64,000 nucleotides of DNA from Arcticibacter pallidicorallinus (GTDB lineage Bacteria; Bacteroidota; Bacteroidia; Sphingobacteriales; Sphingobacteriaceae). Positions 55,203-63,533 of this stretch are shown here, one piece after another (position 1 is the stretch's first letter; the number at the start of each line of letters is the position of its first letter). The notes under the pieces are model-generated. The model saw only the letters and a program-made list of their open reading frames with translations, was not told the origin of the DNA and did not search any database. The stretch covers positions 62,001-126,000 of the forward strand of contig NZ_PVTH01000003.1 of NCBI RefSeq assembly GCF_003002875.1, read 5' to 3'. The position numbers and the translations under genes were made by a program.

Positions 55203-57649
55203 TATGCTCCTACGTTAACGATGTCAGAAAATACTCCGGCGGCTGTTACCTCAGCACCTGCACCAGGGCCTTTTACAACCAGGGGACGGTCTTTGTAGCG
55301 GTCTGTGGTAAACGAAATGATATTGTCACTGCCCGAAAGCATATAGAAGGCGTGAGTGTCATCCACCATCTGTAAAGTAATAGCAACCTTGCCGTCTTCC
55401 AGCTTTCCGATATATCTGAGTACCTTCCCATTAGCTTCTGCCTCCTTCTTTATCTGCTCGAAGTAGTCATTATTCGCGAGAAGCTCTGCGTAGAATTCGT
55501 CAACTGACTGGGCGTCCAGACACGACTGCGGAAGGATATTCTGTATACGGATATCGCTTTGCTCGAGTTCATGTCCCGCGTCACGGGCGAGGATCAGCAT
55601 TTTTCTCATGAAGTCCATGCCGCTGAGGTCATCACGCGGATCGGGCTCCGTGAAGCCTTTTTCCTGTGCTAGCTTCACGACGTCGTGGAAGCTGGTCTCA
55701 CCCTTGAAATTGTTAAATATAAAGGATATAGTACCAGAGAGGATCGCTTCTATGCAGATTACCCTGTCTCCGCTCATCATTAGATCTTTCAAAGTCCGGA
55801 TGATTGGCAGGCCAGCACCGACGTTCGTTTCATAGTAAAAGTCAACGCCGTGTTTATGCGCCAGATCCCTGAAATTACGGTACTGTGCATAATCAGAAGA
55901 GTTTCCGATCTTATTACAAGTCACGACGGAGATATTGGAGCTGAAAACTTCTGCATAGCGACTGATGGGAAGAGCGCTTGCCGTATTATCTACAAACACC
56001 GCATTGGGGAGGTTCATTTCCTTCATTCGGGATATAAACAGGTCAAGATCTGCATCTTCGCCAGACTCAAAAAGGATCTCCTGCAAATTCTCGAGGTTCA
56101 GGCCTTCTTCATTAAAAGCCATTTTGCGACTATTACTGATGCCGATCACTTTGATCAGTATGCCGTTTTGCTTCTGAAGAAAATCCCGGTGTTCACCTAT
56201 TTGGCGGAACAAGGTTCTACCTATATTGCCGGTTCCCAGACAGAATACGTTAAGGGTCTTTTTAAGATCGGTATAGAACGCGTCATGAACAGCGTTTAAA
56301 GCTTTTGCCAGGTCATGACGTGATATGATCACGGATATGTTATACTCGGACGAACCCTGAGCAATAGCTCTCACGTTAACGCCGTTCCTTCCAAGAGCCT
56401 GGAAGAGCGTTCCGGAGATGCCGGGAGTTTCCTTCATGTTTTCACCGACGATCGCCAGTATGGAAAGTGATTCTTCGATTACCGGAAGGTCTATCTTTTT
56501 GGCTTCGAGTTCGAGTTCAAACTCACGCTCAATAAGCTTTCTGGCGTTCAGTGCATCTGAAGGCTTGACGGCAAATGTAATGCTATGCTCAGATGACGAC
56601 TGAGTAATGAGGATAACGTTGATCTGCTCGCGTGCGAGCAAAGAAAACAATCTTCCGCTAAAACCTGCCTTGCCCACCATTCCGCTGCCCTGGAGGTTCA
56701 GCAGGCTGATTTCGTTGATGGAAGATATTCCTTTGATGTTGTGCTTCGCATCCCGGCAATCATGGCGGATAACTGTCCCGGGGAACTCCGGTTGAAAAGT
56801 ATTACGAATAACGATAGGAATCTTCTTAAGAAAGGCTGGGATCATGGTTGGAGGGTAGATTACCTTCGCCCCAAAATAGGATAGCTCCATAGCCTCGGTA
56901 TAAGATAACTCTTCCAGAGGGAAGGCTTTCTTTACCATACGCGGGTCTGCGGTCATCATGCCATTAACATCCGTCCAGATCTCGATAGCTTCGCAATGAA
57001 GTGCTGAACCGATCAATGCGGCTGTATAGTCACTTCCTCCACGTCCAAGAGTGGTTATCCTGCCTTCTTCGTTGCTGGCGATAAAGCCGGTAACGAAAAT
57101 AAGTTTTGATGTGTGCTGTTGGTAAAAATCACGAATGAGCATTTCAGACAGCGACGTATTGACGTGTGCCTGTCCGAAGTTGCTATCTGTTCTGACCAGC
57201 TCAGTAGCATCAGCAAAAATTGCCTCTCCAAAGTGTTGCTCTGCAATTTTGCTTACCAGCAATGTGGAGCAGCGCTCACCGTAGCTTAAAACAAGGTCAT
57301 TAATCCGTGGCGTGAGTTCGCGCAGGCTTGAAATACCTTGTAGGATGTCTTCCAGCTCATTGAAGTACAGCTTCAGTCTGGTGAACACCGGATTTTGACG
57401 CGGAACGTCAAGGAGCGCTTTAACGACATCAAAATGTCTGTTCTGAAGCTCGGCAAGGTATTGTGTAAAACTTTCGCCGGACGCGGCTTTACTGGCCATC
57501 GTAGAAAGAAGGTTTGTTACCCCTCCCATGGCAGAGAGTACAACGACGGGAGACCCGTTATCTGCTGTTTCCTGTTTAAGAATTTCGATTATGGCGCTTA
57601 TACTTTTTTCTGAGCCTACGGAAGTACCGCCAAATTTAAGGACCTTCAT
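55202..57649 (-). CDS. thrA: Bifunctional aspartokinase / homoserine dehydrogenase
   Basis: An 815-residue fusion catalysing the first and third steps of the aspartate pathway to threonine (EC 2.7.2.4 and 1.1.1.3). Aspartokinase domain about 1-295 (MKVLKFGGTSVGSEKS, TLGRGGSDYTAAL), two ACT-type regulatory domains about 305-455, and homoserine dehydrogenase about 460-815 (VFCLGTGNIGRTLF, ETNVGAGLPIIRTL, DPRDDLSGMDFMRKMLIL). Allosteric threonine inhibition is expected for this architecture. The upstream Thr/Ile-rich leader peptide and hairpin suggest additional attenuation control. Confidence 0.98.
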   Translation of the reverse strand: MKVLKFGGTSVGSEKSISAIIEILKQETADNGSPVVVLSAMGGVTNLLSTMASKAASGESFTQYLAELQNRHFDVVKALLDVPRQNPVFTRLKLYFNELEDILQGISSLRELTPRINDLVLSYGERCSTLLVSKIAEQHFGEAIFADATELVRTDSNFGQAHVNTSLSEMLIRDFYQQHTSKLIFVTGFIASNEEGRITTLGRGGSDYTAALIGSALHCEAIEIWTDVNGMMTADPRMVKKAFPLEELSYTEAMELSYFGAKVIYPPTMIPAFLKKIPIVIRNTFQPEFPGTVIRHDCRDAKHNIKGISSINEISLLNLQGSGMVGKAGFSGRLFSLLAREQINVILITQSSSEHSITFAVKPSDALNARKLIEREFELELEAKKIDLPVIEESLSILAIVGENMKETPGISGTLFQALGRNGVNVRAIAQGSSEYNISVIISRHDLAKALNAVHDAFYTDLKKTLNVFCLGTGNIGRTLFRQIGEHRDFLQKQNGILIKVIGISNSRKMAFNEEGLNLENLQEILFESGEDADLDLFISRMKEMNLPNAVFVDNTASALPISRYAEVFSSNISVVTCNKIGNSSDYAQYRNFRDLAHKHGVDFYYETNVGAGLPIIRTLKDLMMSGDRVICIEAILSGTISFIFNNFKGETSFHDVVKLAQEKGFTEPDPRDDLSGMDFMRKMLILARDAGHELEQSDIRIQNILPQSCLDAQSVDEFYAELLANNDYFEQIKKEAEANGKVLRYIGKLEDGKVAITLQMVDDTHAFYMLSGSDNIISFTTDRYKDRPLVVKGPGAGAEVTAAGVFSDIVNVGA

Positions 57650-57672
57650 TTATTCGTTTTTTTTATAAACAG

Positions 57673-57704
57673 AAGCGCCTTCCCCTTATCGGAGGAAGGC
57701 GCTT
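57673..57704 (-). promoter_or_regulatory. Attenuator hairpin of the thr operon
   Basis: On the minus strand AAGCGCCTTCC (complement of 57694-57704) pairs perfectly with GGAAGGCGCTT (complement of 57673-57683), an 11-bp GC-rich stem with a 10-base loop, 23 bases before the thrA ATG. The left half of the hairpin, CTTCCTCC (complement of 57691-57698), can instead pair with GGAGGAAG inside the leader peptide ORF (complement of 57746-57753), giving an anti-hairpin. No strong T tract follows the stem. Confidence 0.75.
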
Positions 57705-57729
57705 GTATGGTTTCTTTTATATGTTTAAG

Positions 57730-57813
57730 TTATACCATAACCGATCTTCCTCCAGGCCATATTAGCGTGATGGTAGTAGTCGTGATAAAAATGGTATAGA
57801 TAAGTATATTCAT
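57730..57813 (-). CDS. thrL: thr operon leader peptide
   Basis: A 27-codon ORF (ATG at 57813, TAA at 57730-57732) too short for most gene finders. Residues 7-16 read TIFITTTTIT; in total six of 27 residues are Thr and six are Ile, the same amino acids that signal through the E. coli thr leader. Codons 20-23 (Pro-Gly-Gly-Arg) contain the GGAGGAAG that competes for the downstream hairpin. A ribosome stalled on the Thr/Ile codons leaves that segment free to disrupt the hairpin; one that reaches the stop covers it. Composition, position and pairing together make this a convincing attenuator, though untested. Confidence 0.85.
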   Translation of the reverse strand: MNILIYTIFITTTTITLIWPGGRSVMV

Positions 57814-57822
57814 TTTGTGTGT

Positions 57823-57854
57823 CTAAAATACGCAGTTAATATCAATAAAACCAA
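57823..57854 (-). promoter_or_regulatory. Putative thr operon promoter
   Basis: On the minus strand TTGG (TTG at 57852-57854) is 21 bases upstream of TATTTTAG (57823-57830), one base off TAnnTTTG. The -7 is 9 bases before the leader peptide ATG. Confidence 0.5.
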
Positions 57855-57949
57855 GAGACTGGCACTTTTTTTAACAAAAAATCAATTATAGACATAATTA
57901 TGTTATAAGGAGCGACGGGTTTATATGCAATTCTTAAATTTACAGCTTT

Positions 57950-58870
57950 ATGCAAGGATTAGTTATTAAGTCTACGGGAAGTTGGTATCAGGTTGCGACC
58001 GATATGGGAAGTATTGTAGACTGTCGTATCAAGGGAAAGTTCAGAACGAAGGATATACAGACTACCAACCCGATTGCGGTTGGCGACCGGGTAGATATTG
58101 AGATGGAACCGGAGCAGAACACCGGTATCATTAATAAGCTCCTTCCCCGAAAGAACTATATCATCCGAAAATCGGTGAATTTGTCAAAGCAGGCGCAAAT
58201 TATTGCAGCAAACCTGGATCAGGCATTTCTGGTGGTTACGTTAGCCTCGCCGCGGACATCGCTCGGCTTCATCGATCGGTTCCTGGTGACGGCGGAGGCT
58301 TATGATATTCCGGCCAAGCTAATCTTCAATAAGCTCGACCTTTTCAGCGAAGAAGGTATGGAAATACTAGCTGAATACCAGCATATATACACCAGTATCG
58401 GGTATCCCTGCTATGAAGTCTCGGCTCTTGAAGGAACGAACCTTCACATTATAGAAGGACTGCTGAAAGATAAGGTCAGCCTTTTCTCAGGGCATTCGGG
58501 CGTTGGCAAATCGACACTAATCAATACATTGATACCTGGCATGAGCCTCAAAACAGGAGAGATATCAGATTGGAGTGACCAAGGTAAGCATACGACCACC
58601 TTTGCGGAGATGCATCCCATTCCGGGTGGTGGATATCTGATCGATTCTCCCGGAATACGAGAGCTGGGAGTTATTGACATTGACAAGGGAGAACTGGGAC
58701 ATTTCTTTCCGGAGATGCGCAACCGCATGAATGAATGCAGGTTTAACAATTGCCGGCATATCAATGAGCCCGGATGCTCGGTACTCGAAGCAGTCGAGAA
58801 CAACGAGATAGAGCTTTCACGTTATGAAAGCTACCTGAGCATTTTTCACAACCACGACACCAGAAGCTAA
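57950..58870 (+). CDS. rsgA: Ribosome small-subunit-dependent GTPase RsgA
   Basis: A 306-residue circularly permuted GTPase for 30S maturation. N-terminal OB fold (about 1-70), GTPase with G4 NKLDLF preceding G1 [12 protein letters not shown] and G3 DSPGI, and a C-terminal zinc-binding motif ([14 protein letters not shown]). Divergent from the thr operon; TAAATTTA at 57935-57942 may be its -7 element. Its TAA overlaps the dtd ATG. Confidence 0.97.
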   Translation: MQGLVIKSTGSWYQVATDMGSIVDCRIKGKFRTKDIQTTNPIAVGDRVDIEMEPEQNTGIINKLLPRKNYIIRKSVNLSKQAQIIAANLDQAFLVVTLASPRTSLGFIDRFLVTAEAYDIPAKLIFNKLDLFSEEGMEILAEYQHIYTSIGYPCYEVSALEGTNLHIIEGLLKDKVSLFSGHSGVGKSTLINTLIPGMSLKTGEISDWSDQGKHTTTFAEMHPIPGGGYLIDSPGIRELGVIDIDKGELGHFFPEMRNRMNECRFNNCRHINEPGCSVLEAVENNEIELSRYESYLSIFHNHDTRS

Positions 58871-59328
58871 TGCGGGCAGTTATTCAACGTGTAACGGAAG
58901 CTTCATGTACAGTTGACGGAGCGATAACAGGTTCTGTTCAGCAAGGTCTGCTGGTATTATTGGGAGTGGAGGAAACTGATACTGCTGCAGACATCAGCTG
59001 GCTGGCTCAGAAGATAGTCAATATGCGTGTCTTCAGTGATGAAGAGGGCAAGATGAACCGATCACTGCTTGACATCAAAGGGTCTATATTGCTTATCTCG
59101 CAATTTACGTTGTTTGCGTCGACGAAGAAAGGAAATCGGCCGGGATTCACCCGTGCTGCAAAGCCTGAGATTGCAATCCCCTTATATGAAAAGATGAAGG
59201 CGGAACTTTCCGGACTGACCGGCACCCCAACAGCAGCAGGCATCTTTGGTGCCGATATGAAAATAAGTTTGGTGAATGATGGTCCGGTTACGATCGTAAT
59301 GGATACACAAGATAGAGACAATCACTAA
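58870..59328 (+). CDS. dtd: D-aminoacyl-tRNA deacylase
   Basis: A 152-residue homodimeric deacylase that removes D-amino acids from mischarged tRNA (EC 3.1.1.96). The two active-site motifs are present: SQFTLFAS and NDGPVTIV (GxPVT-type). It overlaps the rsgA stop by one base (TAATG) and precedes the MazG-like gene by 4 bases. Confidence 0.97.
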   Translation: MRAVIQRVTEASCTVDGAITGSVQQGLLVLLGVEETDTAADISWLAQKIVNMRVFSDEEGKMNRSLLDIKGSILLISQFTLFASTKKGNRPGFTRAAKPEIAIPLYEKMKAELSGLTGTPTAAGIFGADMKISLVNDGPVTIVMDTQDRDNH

Positions 59329-59332
59329 GAAT

Positions 59333-59659
59333 ATGAAGATTGAAGAAGCGCAGGCACTGGTCGACGACTGGATAAAGACGACCGGAATTCGTTATTTTAA
59401 TGAGCTAACGAACACGGCGATCCTCATGGAAGAGGTCGGTGAAGTAGCGAGAATCATGTCGCGCCGCTATGGTGAGCAGTCATTCAAAGAATCGGATAAA
59501 GCGGTTGACCTGGGAGATGAGATGGCTGATGTTCTTTTTGTGCTGATCTGTCTGGCTAATCAAACGGGTATTAACCTTACGGAAGCATTGGAAAAGAACC
59601 TGCAAAAAAAAACGATCCGGGATGCGGATCGTCATAAAAACAATAGTAAGCTAATATAA
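59333..59659 (+). CDS. MazG-like nucleotide pyrophosphohydrolase
   Basis: A 108-residue all-alpha NTP pyrophosphohydrolase. The metal site appears as EEVGEVARIM and DEMADVLFVL (ExxE...DxxD pattern). Such single-domain MazG proteins hydrolyse (d)NTPs to NMP and pyrophosphate, probably as house-cleaning. Last gene of the rsgA-dtd unit. Its 3' codons (QKKTIRDADRH) also encode a minus-strand terminator hairpin. Confidence 0.9.
   Translation: MKIEEAQALVDDWIKTTGIRYFNELTNTAILMEEVGEVARIMSRRYGEQSFKESDKAVDLGDEMADVLFVLICLANQTGINLTEALEKNLQKKTIRDADRHKNNSKLI
59604..59632 (-). terminator. Minus-strand terminator inside the MazG-like coding sequence
   Basis: ACGATCCG (59612-59619) and CGGATCGT (59625-59632) form a perfect 8-bp stem with a 5-base loop; the A run 59604-59612 gives nine T on the minus strand directly after the stem. 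It lies 36 bases past the comB stop. Confidence 0.8.
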
Positions 59660-59667
59660 GACTGAGC

Positions 59668-60405
59668 TTATTTGAGCTTTATCAGTTTATCTCCATCCAG
59701 CACCGGGATAGCAGTAGTGATATCGGTATTCAGGCAAAAGGAAATATCTGCTTCGATTCCAAGTTTCATTAAGCGCTCACTATGTGATGTCTTTTTCAGG
59801 TAGCCACGCAAGTCGTCCTTTGCCAGAAGGTACAGATCCTCGGCGGCAATGGATGAGTCGTCGGGAGTATATGCTGCGGGCCTTAGCTTGTTGACCATTG
59901 CACCAGCGAATATGGTATCTTCAAGATTGAACTTATTCTTCCATCCGGCACATACCAGAAGAACGTTCTGACTGGTGCTGGCCAGATAGTCGGCCAGAGC
60001 TGTAAGGTTGAAGAATGACCCTATAAGGATTTGCTTTGCACTACGGGAAAGCTGTATAGCATGCGTACCGTTTGTAGTGGTCAGCACTATCGTTTTGCCC
60101 TGTACTTTTTCAGCGACATACGAAAAGGGAGAGTTGCCAAAGTCAAAACCTTCCACTACCTTCCCATCGCGTTCAGCAGCGAGAAGACATCCACTGACCT
60201 GATAAGCAGCGCATTCCTCAACATGGGAAACCGGAATAATTGCATCAGCACCGTTTTCTATTCCATAACAGATGGATGAAGTTGCCCGGAAAATGTCTAT
60301 TACCACAACGATACTGTTTTCAATATCGTATAAAGGGAGTAAAGCTGGAGTGAGGCAGACTTCTACATTCAATCTGCCTTGTTTATCGGATTCTTGAGTT
60401 TTCAA
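59668..60405 (-). CDS. comB: 2-phosphosulfolactate phosphatase-like (ComB)
   Basis: A 245-residue protein of the ComB family (EC 3.1.3.71), which dephosphorylates (2R)-phosphosulfolactate to sulfolactate on the coenzyme M route in archaea. Signatures: VVIDIFRATSSICYGIENGA, AAERDGKVVEGFDFGNSP and TTNGTHAI. Bacteroidetes do not make coenzyme M; here it might serve sulfolactate or sulfonolipid precursors, or act on another phosphate ester. No ComA homologue is in the window. Probably co-transcribed with gcvT, 5 bases upstream. Confidence 0.88.
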   Translation of the reverse strand: MKTQESDKQGRLNVEVCLTPALLPLYDIENSIVVVIDIFRATSSICYGIENGADAIIPVSHVEECAAYQVSGCLLAAERDGKVVEGFDFGNSPFSYVAEKVQGKTIVLTTTNGTHAIQLSRSAKQILIGSFFNLTALADYLASTSQNVLLVCAGWKNKFNLEDTIFAGAMVNKLRPAAYTPDDSSIAAEDLYLLAKDDLRGYLKKTSHSERLMKLGIEADISFCLNTDITTAIPVLDGDKLIKLK

Positions 60406-60410
60406 TATTT

Positions 60411-61487
60411 TTATACAAAAGGGAATTTAATAACACGCGCCTTGACATTGGTATTACGGATGGCAATAAAAATTTCAGTCCCCGGTTCAGCAAAAGCGAT
60501 GTCGACATAACCCATTCCTATCGCCTTTTGGAGTGTTGGCGACTGTGTACCTGAGGTAACCCGGCCAATTGCCTCCCCGCCTTCGTTGGTAATAGGATAA
60601 TCGTGGCGCGGAATACCTCGCTCAATCATCTCAAAGCCTACAAGTTTTTTCTTAATGCCGGCTTTCTTCTGAGCTTCAAGCGCTTCGTAATTGATGAACT
60701 TGGTGGAGAACTTTGTGATCCAGCCAAGACCTGCTTCCAGAGGAGAGGTAGTGTCATCAATATCATTTCCATAGAGGCAGAAGCCCTTTTCAAGACGCAA
60801 TGTATCGCGTGCACCCAGCCCGATAGGTTTGATATTGCTATCTTTTCCGGCTTCAAAAATAGCGTCCCAGATTTGAACTGCATGTTCATTGTCGAAATAT
60901 AGCTCGAAGCCACCTGCTCCGGTGTAACCTGTTGCTGAGATCAGCACATTTTCCACACCGGCAAAGGTTCCCTTCTTAAAGGAATAATACTCCATGGAAG
61001 ACAGGTCGACCTCGGTCAGCTGCTGCAAGACAGTAGTCGCCTTGGGACCCTGGACTGCAAGTAATGATGTACGGCCGGAAATATCCTTAATGTCTACATC
61101 AAACTCGTTGTGTTTCTGAATCCAACGAAGATCTTTGTCGATATTGGACGCATTTACAACAAGGAGGTATGTAATTTCGTCGATACGGTACACCAGAAGA
61201 TCATCTACAATTCCCCCGTCCTCATTTGGAAGGTAACTGTATTGAACCTTTCCGTCGGTTAGTTTAGACGCATCGTTGGATGTAACACGCTGAATGAGGT
61301 CCAGGGCTCCCTTTCCTTTCAGGATAAACTCGCCCATGTGGCTGACATCAAACACGCCAACACCATTTCTTACAGCAGCATGTTCTGCATTGATCCCTTC
61401 ATACTGAACGGGCATATTGAATCCGGCAAATGGAACTATTTTGGCTCCCAGAGCAATATGTTTTTCCAATAAGGCGATATCTTTCAT
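60411..61487 (-). CDS. gcvT: Glycine cleavage system T protein (aminomethyltransferase)
   Basis: A 358-residue THF-dependent enzyme releasing ammonia from the aminomethyl-lipoyl H protein (EC 2.1.2.10). Start at 61487 ([16 protein letters not shown]); the ATG 17 codons upstream is unlike the family. Key segments: FDVSHMGEF, the THF-binding [12 protein letters not shown], and [16 protein letters not shown] with the catalytic Asp region. gcvH and gcvP are elsewhere. Confidence 0.96.
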   Translation of the reverse strand: MKDIALLEKHIALGAKIVPFAGFNMPVQYEGINAEHAAVRNGVGVFDVSHMGEFILKGKGALDLIQRVTSNDASKLTDGKVQYSYLPNEDGGIVDDLLVYRIDEITYLLVVNASNIDKDLRWIQKHNEFDVDIKDISGRTSLLAVQGPKATTVLQQLTEVDLSSMEYYSFKKGTFAGVENVLISATGYTGAGGFELYFDNEHAVQIWDAIFEAGKDSNIKPIGLGARDTLRLEKGFCLYGNDIDDTTSPLEAGLGWITKFSTKFINYEALEAQKKAGIKKKLVGFEMIERGIPRHDYPITNEGGEAIGRVTSGTQSPTLQKAIGMGYVDIAFAEPGTEIFIAIRNTNVKARVIKFPFV

Positions 61488-61601
61488 AAAATTACAACTA
61501 TATGAGGGGTTATTGAATGTGCAGAGACCTAGAATCAACTCGCATTTGACAAAAATAGAAATATGCTGACAACATTCAAGGACATTCCGCCTAAGAAAGG
61601 A

Positions 61602-62228
61602 CTATACGAGCTCAACATCAGCATTCGAGGGCTGAAAAAGGTCCAATTGGGGGTCAGTTACGCGAAATGTTTTCCGATGGTAAGGTGAAAATCCATGCTT
61701 AAGCACGGCGTTCCGGTGCTTTATCGTTGGATAACCTTTATTAGAATGCCATTCGTACTCAGGATGGAGACCTGCGATCCGCTGCATAAATTCATCGCGA
61801 TATGTTTTGGCCAGAATAGAGGCTGCTGCTATGGAGAAATATTTCCCGTCGCCCTTTACCACGCATGTATGAGGAAGTTCACAGTATTTTTTGAACCGGT
61901 TGCCGTCGACCAGCACATGTTCAGGGCGAATACTTAAGCTATCCAGTGCTTTGTGCATGGCGAGGAAAGATGCGTTGAGGATGTTGATACGGTCGATCTC
62001 TTCGTGATCGACTTCTGCCACCGCCCAGGCCAGCGCATTGTTTTCGATGAAGACTCTCAGTTCGTCTCTTTCTTCTGCCTTCAATTGCTTGGAGTCTGTG
62101 AGTATATTGTGCGAAAAATCCCTCGGCAAAATGACCGCGGCAGCAAATACCGGCCCTGCCAGGCATCCCCGCCCCGCCTCATCACATCCCGCTTCGACAA
62201 ATACATCCTGATAATAAGGCAACAACAT
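61602..62228 (-). CDS. rnhB: Ribonuclease HII
   Basis: A 208-residue RNase H cleaving RNA-DNA hybrids and single ribonucleotides in DNA (EC 3.1.26.4). Catalytic residues are visible as the Asp-Glu of GCDEAGRGCLAGP, the Asp of HVLVDGNRF and the C-terminal Asp region following SILAKTYRDEFM. Starts 3 bases after the RsbU-like gene stop. Confidence 0.96.
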   Translation of the reverse strand: MLLPYYQDVFVEAGCDEAGRGCLAGPVFAAAVILPRDFSHNILTDSKQLKAEERDELRVFIENNALAWAVAEVDHEEIDRINILNASFLAMHKALDSLSIRPEHVLVDGNRFKKYCELPHTCVVKGDGKYFSIAAASILAKTYRDEFMQRIAGLHPEYEWHSNKGYPTIKHRNAVLKHGFSPYHRKTFRVTDPQLDLFQPSNADVELV

Positions 62229-62231
62229 TTT

Positions 62232-63533
62232 CTAATGAATTTTTAATGTCAGCAAAGTTATATCATCTGAATTCATTTTTGCCATCTTAGACAACTGAAT
62301 ATCGATTAATACGCCCCGATTTATTATTTCTGGCCTTTCCTGACCATTTCTCAGCAGAATGGAGGACAATTCCTCTTCGGTGATAAAGATATCTTCTTCG
62401 AAGCTTTCGATCAAACCGTCGGTATAATTAAATATTAAGGTATTTTCAGAGATTTTCTGTTTCCCTATATTCACAAATGGCAGCTGATCAAAGACTCCTA
62501 ATAAAGTTGTTCCGGACTTGAGGGACGACACCGTGCCATCGACAACAAGCAAAGGTGCATTATGCCCGGCATTAACATACTCCATATTCCTTGTCCGTAT
62601 ATTATACCGGCCCAGAAAAAGTGTAATGAATCGCTCTCCGTTGGTATTTTTAGTAACCACCTCGTTAAGCTTGCGAATAATAGTTGCCAAATCACGTTCA
62701 ACAGAAGTCCAGGCACGGAGGCTAGCCTGCAGATTAGCCATAAGCAAAGCCGCAGAGATCCCTTTCCCTGAAACATCTGCTATACACCAGATGAATTCAT
62801 CTTCGTCCAACCGGATAAAGTCGAAATAATCACCGCCAATACTCTGGTGAGGAAGATAGGTTGCGGAGATATCAAAGAATTCACTTTCGGGAAGAGTCAG
62901 AGGAACGAGCATATTCTGAACTTCGCCCGCCAGCTCGATATCTCTTTGAAGCCTTTCTCTGTGAACGCGTTCTCTAAAGAGCTTTTTATTCTCCAGACCG
63001 ACGACTACGACGTTAATAAGCGTCTGAATAAAATTCAGCTCATGGCTGAGCAATTCAGGCACCGCGTTAAAATCGCCGATTAATACGAAGGCAAGCGTGC
63101 TGTTTTTATGTCTGACCGGTACGAAGTAGTTAAACCGTTGAAGAGAAGGATCGGTGAAGTCGTTGAGAGACGAAATGGTTTTAAGTGGGGCAAGGGTGGC
63201 ACACATACTCTGGGTTTCAGCAAGGCTTTCTACTGGCACACCAAAGCGTGAAACACATGCGAACCGTTTGTCCTGCTTGACCATCATCATCATGCTTCCG
63301 ACATTAAGATTAGTACGCAGAACCACTTCCAGCATTTCGTACAATACCGATGAGTCGCTATTCTTGTTGATGGCCAATGTAATTTCGAGCAACGAATTAA
63401 GCTCAGCCTGTCTTTTCAACAGCATTTGGACCAAATCTATGTCTGGCTGACGCTCGCTATGCCTTTCCTCTTTCACTGTGTAATCTGCAGATAATAACGT
63501 ACTATCGTTTAACGAACTAATCTTCCTTTCCAT
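62232..63533 (-). CDS. RsbU/SpoIIE-type PP2C phosphatase with N-terminal GAF-like domain
   Basis: A 433-residue cytoplasmic protein. The N-terminal half (about 45-190) looks like a GAF sensor (SSVLYEMLEVVLRTNLNVGS), joined by a coiled linker (RVHRERLQRDIELAGEVQ) to a SpoIIE/PPM phosphatase domain (about 215-433) with metal-site motifs SIGGDYFDF, ADVSGKGISAALLMA and NAGHNAPLLV. Such proteins dephosphorylate anti-sigma-factor antagonists in partner-switching stress circuits; no antagonist or anti-sigma gene is adjacent. Its start overlaps the GT2 gene end by 25 bases. Confidence 0.92.
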   Translation of the reverse strand: MERKISSLNDSTLLSADYTVKEERHSERQPDIDLVQMLLKRQAELNSLLEITLAINKNSDSSVLYEMLEVVLRTNLNVGSMMMMVKQDKRFACVSRFGVPVESLAETQSMCATLAPLKTISSLNDFTDPSLQRFNYFVPVRHKNSTLAFVLIGDFNAVPELLSHELNFIQTLINVVVVGLENKKLFRERVHRERLQRDIELAGEVQNMLVPLTLPESEFFDISATYLPHQSIGGDYFDFIRLDEDEFIWCIADVSGKGISAALLMANLQASLRAWTSVERDLATIIRKLNEVVTKNTNGERFITLFLGRYNIRTRNMEYVNAGHNAPLLVVDGTVSSLKSGTTLLGVFDQLPFVNIGKQKISENTLIFNYTDGLIESFEEDIFITEEELSSILLRNGQERPEIINRGVLIDIQLSKMAKMNSDDITLLTLKIH

